This document shows, one piece after another, positions 34,480-43,282 of a DNA stretch of 64,000 nt; the stretch's first letter is position 1; every line of letters begins with the position of its first letter. The stretch spans positions 248,001-312,000 of the forward strand of contig NZ_JADKPT010000006.1 of NCBI RefSeq assembly GCF_015351595.1, given 5' to 3'. This DNA is from Flavobacterium sp. LC2016-12. GTDB lineage: Bacteria > Bacteroidota > Bacteroidia > Flavobacteriales > Flavobacteriaceae. Made by a program: the position numbers and the translations under genes. The notes below the pieces were generated by a model that was not told the DNA's origin, ran no database searches, and worked only from the letters and a program-made list of their open reading frames with translations.

Positions 34480-37400
34480 TTAAAGTTTAACATTTAATCC
34501 CAACATGAATGTTCTTGGTCTTGGGTAATACCCTACGTCAACACCTGATGAAAATTTTTGGTCATTATTTGAAGAACCAAATCCAATTTCAGGATCCATA
34601 CCATCATATTTTGTAAAAGTGTAAAGATTTAAGACCGAGAAATACATTCTAAACTGGCTTGCAAAAAATGGTTTTGATTGTTTCATTTTTGCTAAATCAA
34701 ATCCTAATGTAATAGTACTGATTCTGAAGAAATCTCCATCCTGAACATATAAGTCAGAAAATTGAGTAAAGTTTCTGTTGTCTTCTGTTACTCTCGGTGT
34801 TGTGTTTGAAGAACCTTCTCCATGCCAACGGTCTAATATTGCAGAAGTATAATTTCCGTAAGCACCTGATTGGTTTCTGTAAGATTGTACGATTTGGTTT
34901 CCGGCAACACCATTACCCATAGCTGAGAAATCAAAAGCTTTGTAACTAGCTGAGATTGATAAACCAAAAGTAAAATCAGGATTTGGATTTCCAATACTTG
35001 TTTTATCAGATGCATCTATTTTATCATCTCCATTAACATTTTGATAAATAAGATCACCCGGAGCTGCAGTTGGCTGCAACACTACACCGTTAGCTGATTT
35101 ATAATTATTGATTTGTTCCTGATTTTGAAAAACTCCTCCTGTTTTATATCCCCAGAAATAACCTAATGGGAATCCGTTTTGCGCTCTGTAGAATTCACCG
35201 GCATTATCATAAAGCTCATTGCTTAAACCGTGGATGATTCCATCTGCATTAGGAATTTTACCCACTTCATTTTTATTATAAGCACCGTTTGCACTAATGG
35301 TATAATTAAAATCTCCAATTTTATTTTGGTAATTTAAGCTTAACTCTACCCCTTTGTTCACCACATCACCACCATTAATAAATGGAGCATCAGCACCTGC
35401 AGTTGCCAGGATTGGAGCTAAAATTAACCAGTCTTTGTTTGTTTTTTTGTAGACATCAAAATTTACACTTAACGCATTGTCTAAAAATCTGGCATCAAAA
35501 CCAAGGTCAATTTGTTCTGAAGTTTCCCATTTCAAACTAGGATTTGCTATGTTTTGAAGGTAACTTCCTGGTGTTAAAACTCCTTCTTCATCACCAAAAC
35601 TATAGTTAGTAGTATTTGATTTTACAAGCGCTAAATATTGGAAAGAACGAATACTTTGATTTCCTACCTGACCCCAACTTGCTCTTAATTTAAAGAAGTT
35701 TAGTGCTTTTGAATCTCTTAAAAACTCTTCGTTTGAAACTACCCAACCACCAGATACAGATGGAAAGTAACCCCATTGATTTCCCGGAGCAAATTTTGAA
35801 GAACCGTCTGCTCTAAGCGTAGCATTTAATAAATAAGTCTCTTTGTAGTTATAATTTAATCTTCCAAAGTAAGACATTAATATATTCTCAAACTTACTTC
35901 CTTTCATTGACATTCTTGCACCATCCTTATTTGTAGTATTATCGATCCAGGCGTGCTCTAAATCATTAAAAACAGAATCTGCATTGGCTGCTTCTATAGA
36001 ACTTTGATCGTATTTAATATAAGAAGTACCAGCCATAGCTTCAAAATGATGATTATCAGCCACATTAAATTTATACGTTAGTAAATTATCCCAGTTGATA
36101 CTTTTACTTTTAAACATGTTTTGATTAACTCTGTCAAAAGCACTATTCGCATAAATTGACAATTGATATACCGGAGAGTAAGAATGCCCTTCGCTAACAT
36201 TATAATCAAGACCCAAAGTTGTTCTAAGTGTCAGGTTTTTTATCGGTTGAATCTGCAGATAAACATTTCCTAATAATTTTTGATTGTTACTTTCATTTTG
36301 ATTATTGTAAGTCATCAAAGCATAAGGATTTGCTACACCCGTTAACCAAGGCTCATTGTTACTGGTAGTATCGTAAAAATTACCGTTTGCATCATACATT
36401 GGCAATAATGGTGTTACCTGAAATGCACTTCTCAAAGAGTTGCTGTATTGATTTCCAACACCAATTCCGTTTTTGTCGATGTAGGCAAAACTTAAATTTT
36501 CTCCTATAGTAACGACATCTTTATACAATTTATGTTCTGAATTGAATCTGAAATTATAACGGTCATAATTCGACAAATCTTTTCCTCCAACAATTCCTTC
36601 TTGTCCTAAATAAGACAATGAAGTCGAGTAAACAGAAGTATCTGAACCACCTGATGCTCCAAAAGCGAAGTTTTTAGTAGCTGCATTATCAGTAAACATT
36701 TTATCCATCCAGTTTGTTCCTGATCCTAATGCTGCAATTTGATCATTTGTAAAATAGGGAGATTTACCTGAATTTACTGCAGCTTCATTTAAAATGATAC
36801 CATATTCAGTTGCATCAAGCAAATCTACTTTTCTTGCAACAGACTGTACTCCATAGTATTGATCAAATGTAATTTGTCCTGCAGCACCTTTCTTGCCCTT
36901 TTTTGTTGTCACTAAAATAACTCCGTTTGAAGCTTGTGAACCATAGATCGCAGCTGAAGCCGCATCTTTTAAAACAGAAATCGATTCAATGTCTGAATTG
37001 CTCAAATAAGAAATATCACCTGTCAATATCCCGTCAACAACATAAAGCGGACTGCTGCCTCCAATCGAACCAGCACCTCTGATAACCACATTCAAACCTT
37101 CTCCCGGTTGTCCTGAAGTAGAAGTAATCTGAAGTCCGGCTGCCTGTCCCTGAAGTGCCTGAAGTGCATTTGTAGTATTTGTTTTGGCAAGATTTTCACC
37201 GCTAACCTGCGTTACAGCATTGGTTACAAGCGTTTTCTTTTGCGAGCCATATCCTATAACTACTACTTCTTTAAGTTCTGCAGTTTCTTCCTCCAACTTC
37301 ACATTAACAGTTTGCTGCGTTCCTACTGTTACTTTTTGGCTTTTAAATCCAATAAAAGAGAATACCAGCACATCACCGGCTTTTGCTTCTATTTTATATT

Positions 37401-37611
37401 TTCCATCAAAATCGGTTGAGGAACCGATTTTCGTTCCTTGTACTGCAACACTCGCGCCTGGAATCCCCATTCCGTCAACGCCCGATGTCACAATTCCACT
37501 TACAGCTCGGGATTGCGCCTGTGCAACGCCCGACTGTATCATAAATAAGCTAAACAACAGTGCCGTACAAAACGAGGACATTGTTGTTTTAATACAATTT
37601 TTGCTTTTCAT
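34480..37611 (-). CDS. susC: SusC/RagA family TonB-dependent outer-membrane transporter
   Basis: The 1043-residue protein has a signal peptide (about 1-33), a carboxypeptidase-D regulatory-like domain (about 36-112), the TonB box region ELKEVVVIGYGSQKK, a plug (about 120-235, with LQALQGQAAGLQI and DAASAAIYGSQASNG) and a 22-strand barrel ending YPRPRTFMLGLNVKL. It imports the oligosaccharides made at the cell surface in a complex with SusD. No N-terminal secretin/TonB (STN) extension is present, so it is not an anti-sigma-signalling transporter. It is the first gene of the PUL, so its upstream region is the likely control point. Confidence 0.97.
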   Translation of the reverse strand: MKSKNCIKTTMSSFCTALLFSLFMIQSGVAQAQSRAVSGIVTSGVDGMGIPGASVAVQGTKIGSSTDFDGKYKIEAKAGDVLVFSFIGFKSQKVTVGTQQTVNVKLEEETAELKEVVVIGYGSQKKTLVTNAVTQVSGENLAKTNTTNALQALQGQAAGLQITSTSGQPGEGLNVVIRGAGSIGGSSPLYVVDGILTGDISYLSNSDIESISVLKDAASAAIYGSQASNGVILVTTKKGKKGAAGQITFDQYYGVQSVARKVDLLDATEYGIILNEAAVNSGKSPYFTNDQIAALGSGTNWMDKMFTDNAATKNFAFGASGGSDTSVYSTSLSYLGQEGIVGGKDLSNYDRYNFRFNSEHKLYKDVVTIGENLSFAYIDKNGIGVGNQYSNSLRSAFQVTPLLPMYDANGNFYDTTSNNEPWLTGVANPYALMTYNNQNESNNQKLLGNVYLQIQPIKNLTLRTTLGLDYNVSEGHSYSPVYQLSIYANSAFDRVNQNMFKSKSINWDNLLTYKFNVADNHHFEAMAGTSYIKYDQSSIEAANADSVFNDLEHAWIDNTTNKDGARMSMKGSKFENILMSYFGRLNYNYKETYLLNATLRADGSSKFAPGNQWGYFPSVSGGWVVSNEEFLRDSKALNFFKLRASWGQVGNQSIRSFQYLALVKSNTTNYSFGDEEGVLTPGSYLQNIANPSLKWETSEQIDLGFDARFLDNALSVNFDVYKKTNKDWLILAPILATAGADAPFINGGDVVNKGVELSLNYQNKIGDFNYTISANGAYNKNEVGKIPNADGIIHGLSNELYDNAGEFYRAQNGFPLGYFWGYKTGGVFQNQEQINNYKSANGVVLQPTAAPGDLIYQNVNGDDKIDASDKTSIGNPNPDFTFGLSISASYKAFDFSAMGNGVAGNQIVQSYRNQSGAYGNYTSAILDRWHGEGSSNTTPRVTEDNRNFTQFSDLYVQDGDFFRISTITLGFDLAKMKQSKPFFASQFRMYFSVLNLYTFTKYDGMDPEIGFGSSNNDQKFSSGVDVGYYPRPRTFMLGLNVKL

Positions 37612-37682
37612 AATAAATAAAAGTTGGTTAAATTAAGTTAGTTACAGTTATATCAGATTAAAGTGTTCTTGAGTTTGACAAC

Positions 37683-37690
37683 CAAAAATA
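37683..37690 (-). promoter_or_regulatory. Candidate -7 box for the PUL
   Basis: Minus-strand TATTTTTG matches TAnnTTTG, 72 bases upstream of susC. No TTG lies at the usual distance, which would fit a promoter that needs an activator. Confidence 0.45.
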
Positions 37691-37753
37691 TCTTACTTCA
37701 TAGCCTATTTCTGACTGATTTTTTTACTTCTAAAATTGTCCTTTTAAAACTTA

Positions 37754-37790
37754 TAGTCAATTTGAACTTATCTTATGGTAAATTTGACTA
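37754..37790. promoter_or_regulatory. Candidate operator: spaced inverted repeat TAGTCAA-N23-TTGACTA
   Basis: TAGTCAA at 37754-37760 and its perfect complement TTGACTA at 37784-37790 are 30 bases centre to centre, about three helical turns. They lie about 64 bases upstream of the candidate -7 box, a position typical of activator sites. Assignment to the Nudix regulators is inference. Confidence 0.35.
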
Positions 37791-38097
37791 CAAGTGTAAA
37801 ACTTTTTTTCTATATTAGCAAAATATTAAGGTTATTTTTTTCTAATTCGGATTTATGAAGATTCAATTTTACTGATCTGATAAGTTTATAGTTCTAAATG
37901 GAATAAATAATATCAAAAAAATACTGGATTAGATTTTTGATAATCAATCATTTAAAGAATTCTGAATTTTAAATTCCATTTTATCCGAATTTCAAACAAT
38001 TGAATATCAGATTTTTACTATGTTAAAAAAATATTAAGTAATTAACAAAGACACTTATGCATTTTATTTGTTTAATTTGTCGAAATTTCTATCGCAC

Positions 38098-38814
38098 ATG
38101 GATAAAAATATAACTGCCGACGCAATCATTAAAAGTGAACAGAACGCAATGAATGCGATCACGATTGACTGTGTCATATTTGGTTTTGATAAAGGAAGTT
38201 TAGAAGTTCTTTTAGTTCAGCATGGCGAAGGAATCAGTAAAGGAAAATGGGGTCTTCCCGGAGGGTGGATTTATAAAAAAGAAAGTACCGATAATGCAGC
38301 ACATCGTTTACTGAATGAACTTACGGGCCTTGATAATATTTATTTAGAGCAGCTAAAAGCCTTTGGAGATCCGGATCGTTTTCCGCTGCGACGTGTTATC
38401 ACTATCGGTTATTATGCTTTGGTAAAACGAGAAGACTATAATATTAAAGCCGGTTTTACGGCGGCCGATGCCAAATGGTATAAAATTGATGCTATTCCGG
38501 ATTTAATTTATGATCACAACGAAATTCTTTCTTATAGCTTAAAGCATCTCCGCAACCGTGTTCGTCAGGCACCAATTGGATTTAATTTACTGCCGGAAAA
38601 ATTTACACTGCTGCAATTAATGCACTTATATGAAGAGATTTTAGGGATTGAAATGGACAAATCAAATTTCCGAAGAAAAATTCTGCATATGAAATTGTTG
38701 GTTGCTTTAGATGAAAAACAACAAGATGTTTCGCATAGAGCGGCAAAATTATATAAATTTGATCCGCAGATTTATAATAAACTAACTGAAAAAGGTTTCA
38801 ATTTTGAATTTTAA
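38098..38814 (+). CDS. Nudix-related transcriptional regulator (NrtR/AraR-like), copy 1
   Basis: From the ATG at 38098 (a TTG at 38068 is rejected) the product has 238 residues: a Nudix-like sensor domain (about 20-150) and a C-terminal winged-helix domain (about 153-238). WGLPGGW is intact, but the Nudix box reads GWIYKKE...RLLNELTGL, lacking the catalytic REUXEE glutamates, so it should bind a ligand without hydrolysing it. Relatives control NAD genes (NrtR) and, in Bacteroides, arabinose genes (AraR). It lies 486 bases from susC, pointing away from it, and heads a pair with the gene at 38838. Confidence 0.9.
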   Translation: MDKNITADAIIKSEQNAMNAITIDCVIFGFDKGSLEVLLVQHGEGISKGKWGLPGGWIYKKESTDNAAHRLLNELTGLDNIYLEQLKAFGDPDRFPLRRVITIGYYALVKREDYNIKAGFTAADAKWYKIDAIPDLIYDHNEILSYSLKHLRNRVRQAPIGFNLLPEKFTLLQLMHLYEEILGIEMDKSNFRRKILHMKLLVALDEKQQDVSHRAAKLYKFDPQIYNKLTEKGFNFEF

Positions 38815-38837
38815 TAACACGCTTATACAAGCAAAGA

Positions 38838-39569
38838 ATGAAATCATTACATCCTAAAGAAATTTCTAAAATTGACAATGTTTTACATAGTTCGGCACCA
38901 GCAGTTGATGGGATTTCAATTGACTGTGTGATTTTTGGTTTTAAAAAAGGAAGTCTTGAAGTACTTTTGGTACAGCATGCCAGTGGAGAAAGCGAAGGAA
39001 ACTGGGGATTGCTTGGTGGATGGCTGAACAGAGAAGAAAGTGCCGATGATGCCGCACATAGAATTCTTTATGAACTTACGACTCTTGATAATATTTATCT
39101 GGAGCAACTAAAGGCATTTACAAATCCTAAAAGGGTTTTAGATCGTCGTATCGTAACTATTGGATATTATACTCTTGTTAATCAGGAAGATTACGATGTT
39201 AAAGCCAGCTTAGCTGTAAAGGAGGCAAGATGGTGTAGGATAAATGAAATTCCGAATCTAATATTTGACCACAACGAGATTTTAAACTTCAGTTTACTAC
39301 AACTTCAAAATCGCGTTCGTCAGGCGCCCATCGGATTCAATCTTTTACCTGAAAAATTCACTTTATTGCAGTTGATGCATTTATATGAAGAAATCTTAGG
39401 AATTGAATTGGAAAAATCAAATTTCCGCCGAAAAATCCTGCACATGAAATTATTGGTTGCCTTAGATGAAAAACAACAGGATGTCTCACACAGAGCCGCA
39501 AAATTGTACAAATTTGATCCTGATATTTACAAGAAACTGACTCAAAAAGGATTTAATTTTGAATTTTAA
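38838..39569 (+). CDS. Nudix-related transcriptional regulator (NrtR/AraR-like), copy 2
   Basis: The 243-residue paralogue of the preceding gene starts 23 bases after it. Its Nudix box is also degenerate (GWLNREE...RILYELTTL) and WGLPGGW has become WGLLGGW. By hand count the last 86 residues match copy 1 at 81 positions, but the 132-residue sensor domain at only about 84. Identical DNA-contact regions with different sensor domains suggest that both bind the same operator but respond to different signals, or form heterodimers. Pentose sensing for the adjacent PUL is inference from AraR-like relatives. Confidence 0.9.
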   Translation: MKSLHPKEISKIDNVLHSSAPAVDGISIDCVIFGFKKGSLEVLLVQHASGESEGNWGLLGGWLNREESADDAAHRILYELTTLDNIYLEQLKAFTNPKRVLDRRIVTIGYYTLVNQEDYDVKASLAVKEARWCRINEIPNLIFDHNEILNFSLLQLQNRVRQAPIGFNLLPEKFTLLQLMHLYEEILGIELEKSNFRRKILHMKLLVALDEKQQDVSHRAAKLYKFDPDIYKKLTQKGFNFEF

Positions 39570-39634
39570 AGACTGTTTTGAATTAGAGAATCCAACAATC
39601 AGACAACTACATTCCAGAATCCAAAACTTTGCGC

Positions 39635-39642
39635 TATCTTTG
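39635..39642 (+). promoter_or_regulatory. -7 box for lepA
   Basis: TATCTTTG followed by CGCC, about 91 bases upstream of the lepA ATG. Confidence 0.55.
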
Positions 39643-39733
39643 CGCCTTAATAACATGCTCTAACGCAATTGCTACAGGGCAAATTTATATCCGGAAATTA
39701 CTAAAACTCGCACAAGAGAATTGAAATAATAAA

Positions 39734-41530
39734 ATGAAGAAGATACGTAACTTTTGCATTATTGCACACATTGACCACGGTAAAAGTACATTGGCAGACC
39801 GATTATTGGGCGCTACACAAACCGTTACAGCTCGTGAAGAAAAAGCACAATTGCTTGACAACATGGACCTGGAGCGCGAGCGTGGAATCACCATTAAAAG
39901 TCACGCCATACAAATGGAATATACTTATAAAGGAGAGGAATATATTTTAAATTTAATTGACACTCCTGGTCACGTTGACTTTTCATATGAAGTTTCACGA
40001 TCAATTGCAGCTTGCGAAGGGGCACTTTTGATTGTTGATGCTGCACAAAGTATTCAGGCACAAACGATTTCGAATTTATATTTAGCTTTAGAAAATGACC
40101 TGGAAATTATTCCGGTTTTGAATAAAGTTGATTTACCAAGTGCTAACCCAGAAGAGGTTAGTGATGATATTATCGATCTATTAGGATGTAAATTAGAAGA
40201 TATTATTCATGCATCTGGAAAAACAGGTTTTGGTGTTGAGAATATCTTAGCGGCCATCATCGAAAAAATTCCTGCTCCAAAAGGAAATGTGGATGAGCCA
40301 TTACAGGCATTGATTTTCGATTCACATTATAATCCATTTCGTGGAATTGAGGTAATTTTCAGAGTTATGAATGGAGAAATTCGTAAAGGGCAAAAAATTA
40401 AATTCATGGCTACAGGCAATGAATATTTTGCTGATGAAGTAGGAACTCTAAAGTTGAATCAGGTTCCTAAAAGCGTTATTTCTACCGGAGATGTTGGTTA
40501 TTTAATATCAGGAATTAAAGAAGCAAAAGAAGTAAAAGTGGGTGATACTTTGACAGACGCCAAAACACCTACAACAAATATGATTACAGGTTTTGAGGAT
40601 GTAAAACCAATGGTTTTCGCCGGAATTTACCCTGTTGATACTGAAGATTATGAAGATTTGCGTTCTTCTATGGAGAAATTGCAATTGAATGATGCTTCGT
40701 TAGTTTTTACACCTGAAAGTTCTGCAGCGTTAGGATTTGGTTTCCGTTGTGGATTCTTAGGAATGTTGCACATGGAAATTATCCAGGAACGTTTAGAGCG
40801 TGAGTTTGATATGACTGTAATTACGACAGTTCCTAACGTTTCGTATCTGGCTTACACCAAAAAAGATCCTGAAACTGCTTTTGTTGTAAACAATCCTTCT
40901 GACTTACCTGAACCATCTCGTTTAGACAGAGTTGAAGAACCTTATATTAAAGCAACTATCATTACAAAATCTGACTTCGTTGGAAACGTAATGAGTTTGT
41001 GTATCGAAAAACGCGGTCAAATTACCAATCAAACGTATTTGACTACAGAAAGAGTGGAATTGAATTTTGATATGCCTTTGGCGGAAATTGTATTCGATTT
41101 TTACGATCGTTTAAAAACAGTTTCTAAAGGTTATGCTTCTTTTGACTACTCTCCAATTGGTATGAGAACTTCGAAATTAGTTAAACTGGACGTTCTTTTG
41201 AATGCACAAACGGTTGATGCACTTTCAGCTTTGATTCACGAAGACAACGCTTATAACATCGGTAAAAAAATGACCGAGAAATTACGTGAGTTGATTCCAA
41301 GACAACAATTTGACATTCCGATTCAGGCTGCAATTGGAGCTAAAATTATCGCTCGTGAAACGATTAAAGCACTTCGTAAAGACGTTACCGCAAAATGTTA
41401 TGGTGGAGATATTTCGCGTAAGCGTAAATTGCTTGAAAAACAGAAAAAAGGTAAAAAACGTATGAGACAAGTTGGAAACGTTGAGATTCCGCAAGAAGCT
41501 TTTATGGCTGTTTTGAAATTGAACGACTAA
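39734..41530 (+). CDS. lepA: Elongation factor 4 (LepA)
   Basis: The 598-residue translational GTPase has the P-loop [15 protein letters not shown] at residues 8-22, the switch [14 protein letters not shown], the NKVD motif and the LepA-specific C-terminal domain ([19 protein letters not shown] and [20 protein letters not shown]). It acts on stalled or mistranslocated ribosomes. Length is typical. The gene stands alone between the Nudix regulators and a convergent membrane-protein gene and ends in a strong terminator. Confidence 0.98.
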   Translation: MKKIRNFCIIAHIDHGKSTLADRLLGATQTVTAREEKAQLLDNMDLERERGITIKSHAIQMEYTYKGEEYILNLIDTPGHVDFSYEVSRSIAACEGALLIVDAAQSIQAQTISNLYLALENDLEIIPVLNKVDLPSANPEEVSDDIIDLLGCKLEDIIHASGKTGFGVENILAAIIEKIPAPKGNVDEPLQALIFDSHYNPFRGIEVIFRVMNGEIRKGQKIKFMATGNEYFADEVGTLKLNQVPKSVISTGDVGYLISGIKEAKEVKVGDTLTDAKTPTTNMITGFEDVKPMVFAGIYPVDTEDYEDLRSSMEKLQLNDASLVFTPESSAALGFGFRCGFLGMLHMEIIQERLEREFDMTVITTVPNVSYLAYTKKDPETAFVVNNPSDLPEPSRLDRVEEPYIKATIITKSDFVGNVMSLCIEKRGQITNQTYLTTERVELNFDMPLAEIVFDFYDRLKTVSKGYASFDYSPIGMRTSKLVKLDVLLNAQTVDALSALIHEDNAYNIGKKMTEKLRELIPRQQFDIPIQAAIGAKIIARETIKALRKDVTAKCYGGDISRKRKLLEKQKKGKKRMRQVGNVEIPQEAFMAVLKLND

Positions 41531-41548
41531 TTCTTGTTTTAGAAAATA

Positions 41549-41615
41549 GAGGCAAGACGCAAGAGCAAAGAATATAGAATATAGAAAACCCCGATAACTT
41601 CGTTATCGGGGTTTT
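41549..41615. terminator. Word repeat plus bidirectional terminator after lepA
   Basis: GAGGCAAGACGCAAGAG (from 41549) matches the arms at 8159-8281. It is followed by a hairpin AAAACCCCGATAAC/GTTATCGGGGTTTT (41585-41598, 41602-41615) with A and T tracts outside, serving both convergent genes. Confidence 0.82.
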
Positions 41616-41619
41616 GTTT

Positions 41620-42114
41620 TTATGCAATTGAGTTATTAAATGTCCATCCTGATATCACGAGATCACGAACTACTTCGTTTGTTTCGGCTCCGTATTGTAC
41701 CGTATAAATTCCTTTATTGGCAACGTATCGTTCTGCTAGTTTTGTTGATCCGTAGATACCTGCGAAGATGACTGTAAAAAGTCCCAGCATAAAGACGAAT
41801 GTGTTTAAATTCACAAAATTATAAAGCAAAAGGCCTAATAATAATATAACAGAAACCATCGAAATGCTAATTGCTTTATTTTTTGCATCGTAGTGAATCT
41901 CTTTGCAGGACTGGCATCTGGGTATTCCTATTAAGATTTTGGAATATTCTACAGATTTGTAAACAACGATATTAGTTTTATCGTCCTCCACAATAAGCGG
42001 TAAAAAATAACAATCATTAATATTTTCCATTTCAGCCTGTCTGCAGTAGGCGCATCTGTGATCGTGAGGCTCAAATCTCTTATGAGCCTCGTCAAAGGTG
42101 TAATTTCTAATCAT
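41620..42114 (-). CDS. Membrane protein with two CxxC zinc-ribbon-like motifs
   Basis: The 164-residue protein has CAYC (about residues 21-24) and CQSC (about 68-71), which could form one zinc site, then two adjacent transmembrane helices (about 82-98 and 104-122) and a soluble tail. HDHRCAYCRQAEMENINDCYFLPLIVED is divided by a third cysteine. I do not recognise the family. The metal site would face the cytoplasm if the N-terminus is inside. It converges with lepA on a shared terminator. Function unknown. Confidence 0.78.
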   Translation of the reverse strand: MIRNYTFDEAHKRFEPHDHRCAYCRQAEMENINDCYFLPLIVEDDKTNIVVYKSVEYSKILIGIPRCQSCKEIHYDAKNKAISISMVSVILLLGLLLYNFVNLNTFVFMLGLFTVIFAGIYGSTKLAERYVANKGIYTVQYGAETNEVVRDLVISGWTFNNSIA

Positions 42115-42530
42115 TTTATTTGGGGTTTAAAATTTAAAAATTAATCTTCAGCGAGATACATCATTCGATAATGTATGTTTTGGTAAAAGTGCAAATTCAG
42201 AAGAACGTACTAAAGCAATTATAAGAGTCAGATTTGTAGGTTTCTGTTTCTAAATTACTTTATAGCAAAGATTAAAAATAGTAAATAAATAAATTAACAA
42301 TCTAAATTGTATGAATAATTTTCATCAATAACGATCAATTTATTTTTAGATTTTGCGAAGGTCTGTATTTACAGACTATTCAAAATATCCACCCAAAAAC
42401 TATAAGTAAATACTTATAAAAACAGAAAAAGCAATTTAATCATCTAGTTTTTAGCGCATTTCATCGAGATTAATATAAATTTTAACACAAAAAATATAAT
42501 TTTAATCTTACAACTTTAAAACTAAATATT
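42115..42530. other. 416-base gene-free region
   Basis: An AT-rich divergent spacer. A near -7 box TAGATTTTG (one base too long) lies near 42344-42352; nothing else was recognised. Confidence 0.55.
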
Positions 42531-43145
42531 ATGAAAACGAGATTTTTAATTATCGCATCACTATTAACTTTTTCATTTGCCAATGCGCAACAAATAGAAG
42601 CTGAAGAAGAAATGAATTCAGCGAAAGGTATCACTTTTCAAAAAGGGGATATGTTTATTGAAGGCTCAATTAAAATTAGCACAGGTGGAGATCTGGATTA
42701 TTACGGCTTTAGCCCAAAATTTGGCTATTTGTTAAATGACAAATTTGCTGTAGGAGGAAAATTAAATTACGCCAGCTCAGAACTCGAATCAACTAACACT
42801 AAAACGAATGTATTTGGGATTGGAGGTTTTGCACGTTATTACTTTTTGGAACTAGATAAAAAACGTTTTAAAGCATATGCAGAAGCTGGACTGGGCTTTG
42901 GAAGCAACAAAACAGAGATTGCAAACGTTGAAGACACCGACAATAGTATTACAGCTGATATTACAGTGGGTTTAAACTACTTTGTTACCAAAAACATTGC
43001 AGTTACTTTCACCTTGGCTAATGTTTTATCCTACAATAGTGTTTCTCCTGAAGACGGACCTTCATCAAACACTTTTGAATTGAATATTAATTTATTTGAA
43101 AATATTTTTGATCAGCCTCAGTTTGGTCTTTTATATAGATTTTAA
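42531..43145 (+). CDS. Outer-membrane beta-barrel protein
   Basis: The 204-residue protein has a signal peptide (1-19, ending FANAQ) and alternating hydrophobic strands ending in an aromatic residue (FGLLYRF), typical of small 8-strand outer-membrane barrels of the porin/OmpW-like superfamily. GDLDYYGFSPKFGYLLNDKFAVGGKL and the FARYYFLELDKKRFKAYAEAG hairpin fit strand-turn-strand pattern. It is monocistronic, followed by a terminator. A specific substrate or role cannot be given. Confidence 0.85.
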   Translation: MKTRFLIIASLLTFSFANAQQIEAEEEMNSAKGITFQKGDMFIEGSIKISTGGDLDYYGFSPKFGYLLNDKFAVGGKLNYASSELESTNTKTNVFGIGGFARYYFLELDKKRFKAYAEAGLGFGSNKTEIANVEDTDNSITADITVGLNYFVTKNIAVTFTLANVLSYNSVSPEDGPSSNTFELNINLFENIFDQPQFGLLYRF

Positions 43146-43167
43146 ATTTTGTATTAATAAAATATTG

Positions 43168-43198
43168 AAAAGCTGTCTCAATTTGGGACAGCTTTTTT
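43168..43198 (+). terminator. Intrinsic terminator after the beta-barrel gene
   Basis: AAAAGCTGTC and GACAGCTTTTTT arms flank a 9-11 base loop, followed by T residues. Confidence 0.8.
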
Positions 43199-43222
43199 AT
43201 TCTCATTCAATCCGAACCTTTG

Positions 43223-43230
43223 TATCTTTG
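43223..43230 (+). promoter_or_regulatory. -7 box for the WYL regulator gene
   Basis: TATCTTTG, 52 bases upstream of the ATG. The leader between them consists of AACCTCAG/CTTAGAACC word repeats (43242-43278). Confidence 0.5.
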
Positions 43231-43282
43231 AATCATAAAATCTTAGAACCTCAGCAACTCAAAACCCTAGAACCTCAAAAAA

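Larger units (their letters stand above)
37612..38097. other. 486-base divergent intergenic region between susC and the Nudix regulators
   Basis: It is very AT-rich and carries a minus-strand -7 box (37683-37690) and a spaced inverted repeat (37754-37790). No gene was seen. It is the only divergent control region of the PUL and the natural place for operators of both the PUL and the regulator pair. Confidence 0.7.

Noticed and set aside
11317..37611. The PUL as a starch or xylan locus
   Set aside because: No GH13, GH10, GH115 or GH67 gene is present, while the GH5 plus GH31 alpha-xylosidase plus GH95 combination points to xyloglucan.
37184..37636. A 150-residue plus-strand frame opposite susC
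   Set aside because: It is antisense to the conserved TonB plug region, whose codon pattern explains the open frame.
38068..38097. TTG start giving a longer first Nudix regulator
   Set aside because: The extra residues are not family-like and an ATG follows at 38098.
38098..39569. The two Nudix genes as one gene split by a frameshift
   Set aside because: Each has a full-length sensor and DNA-binding domain, its own start and stop, and synonymous divergence showing long coexistence.
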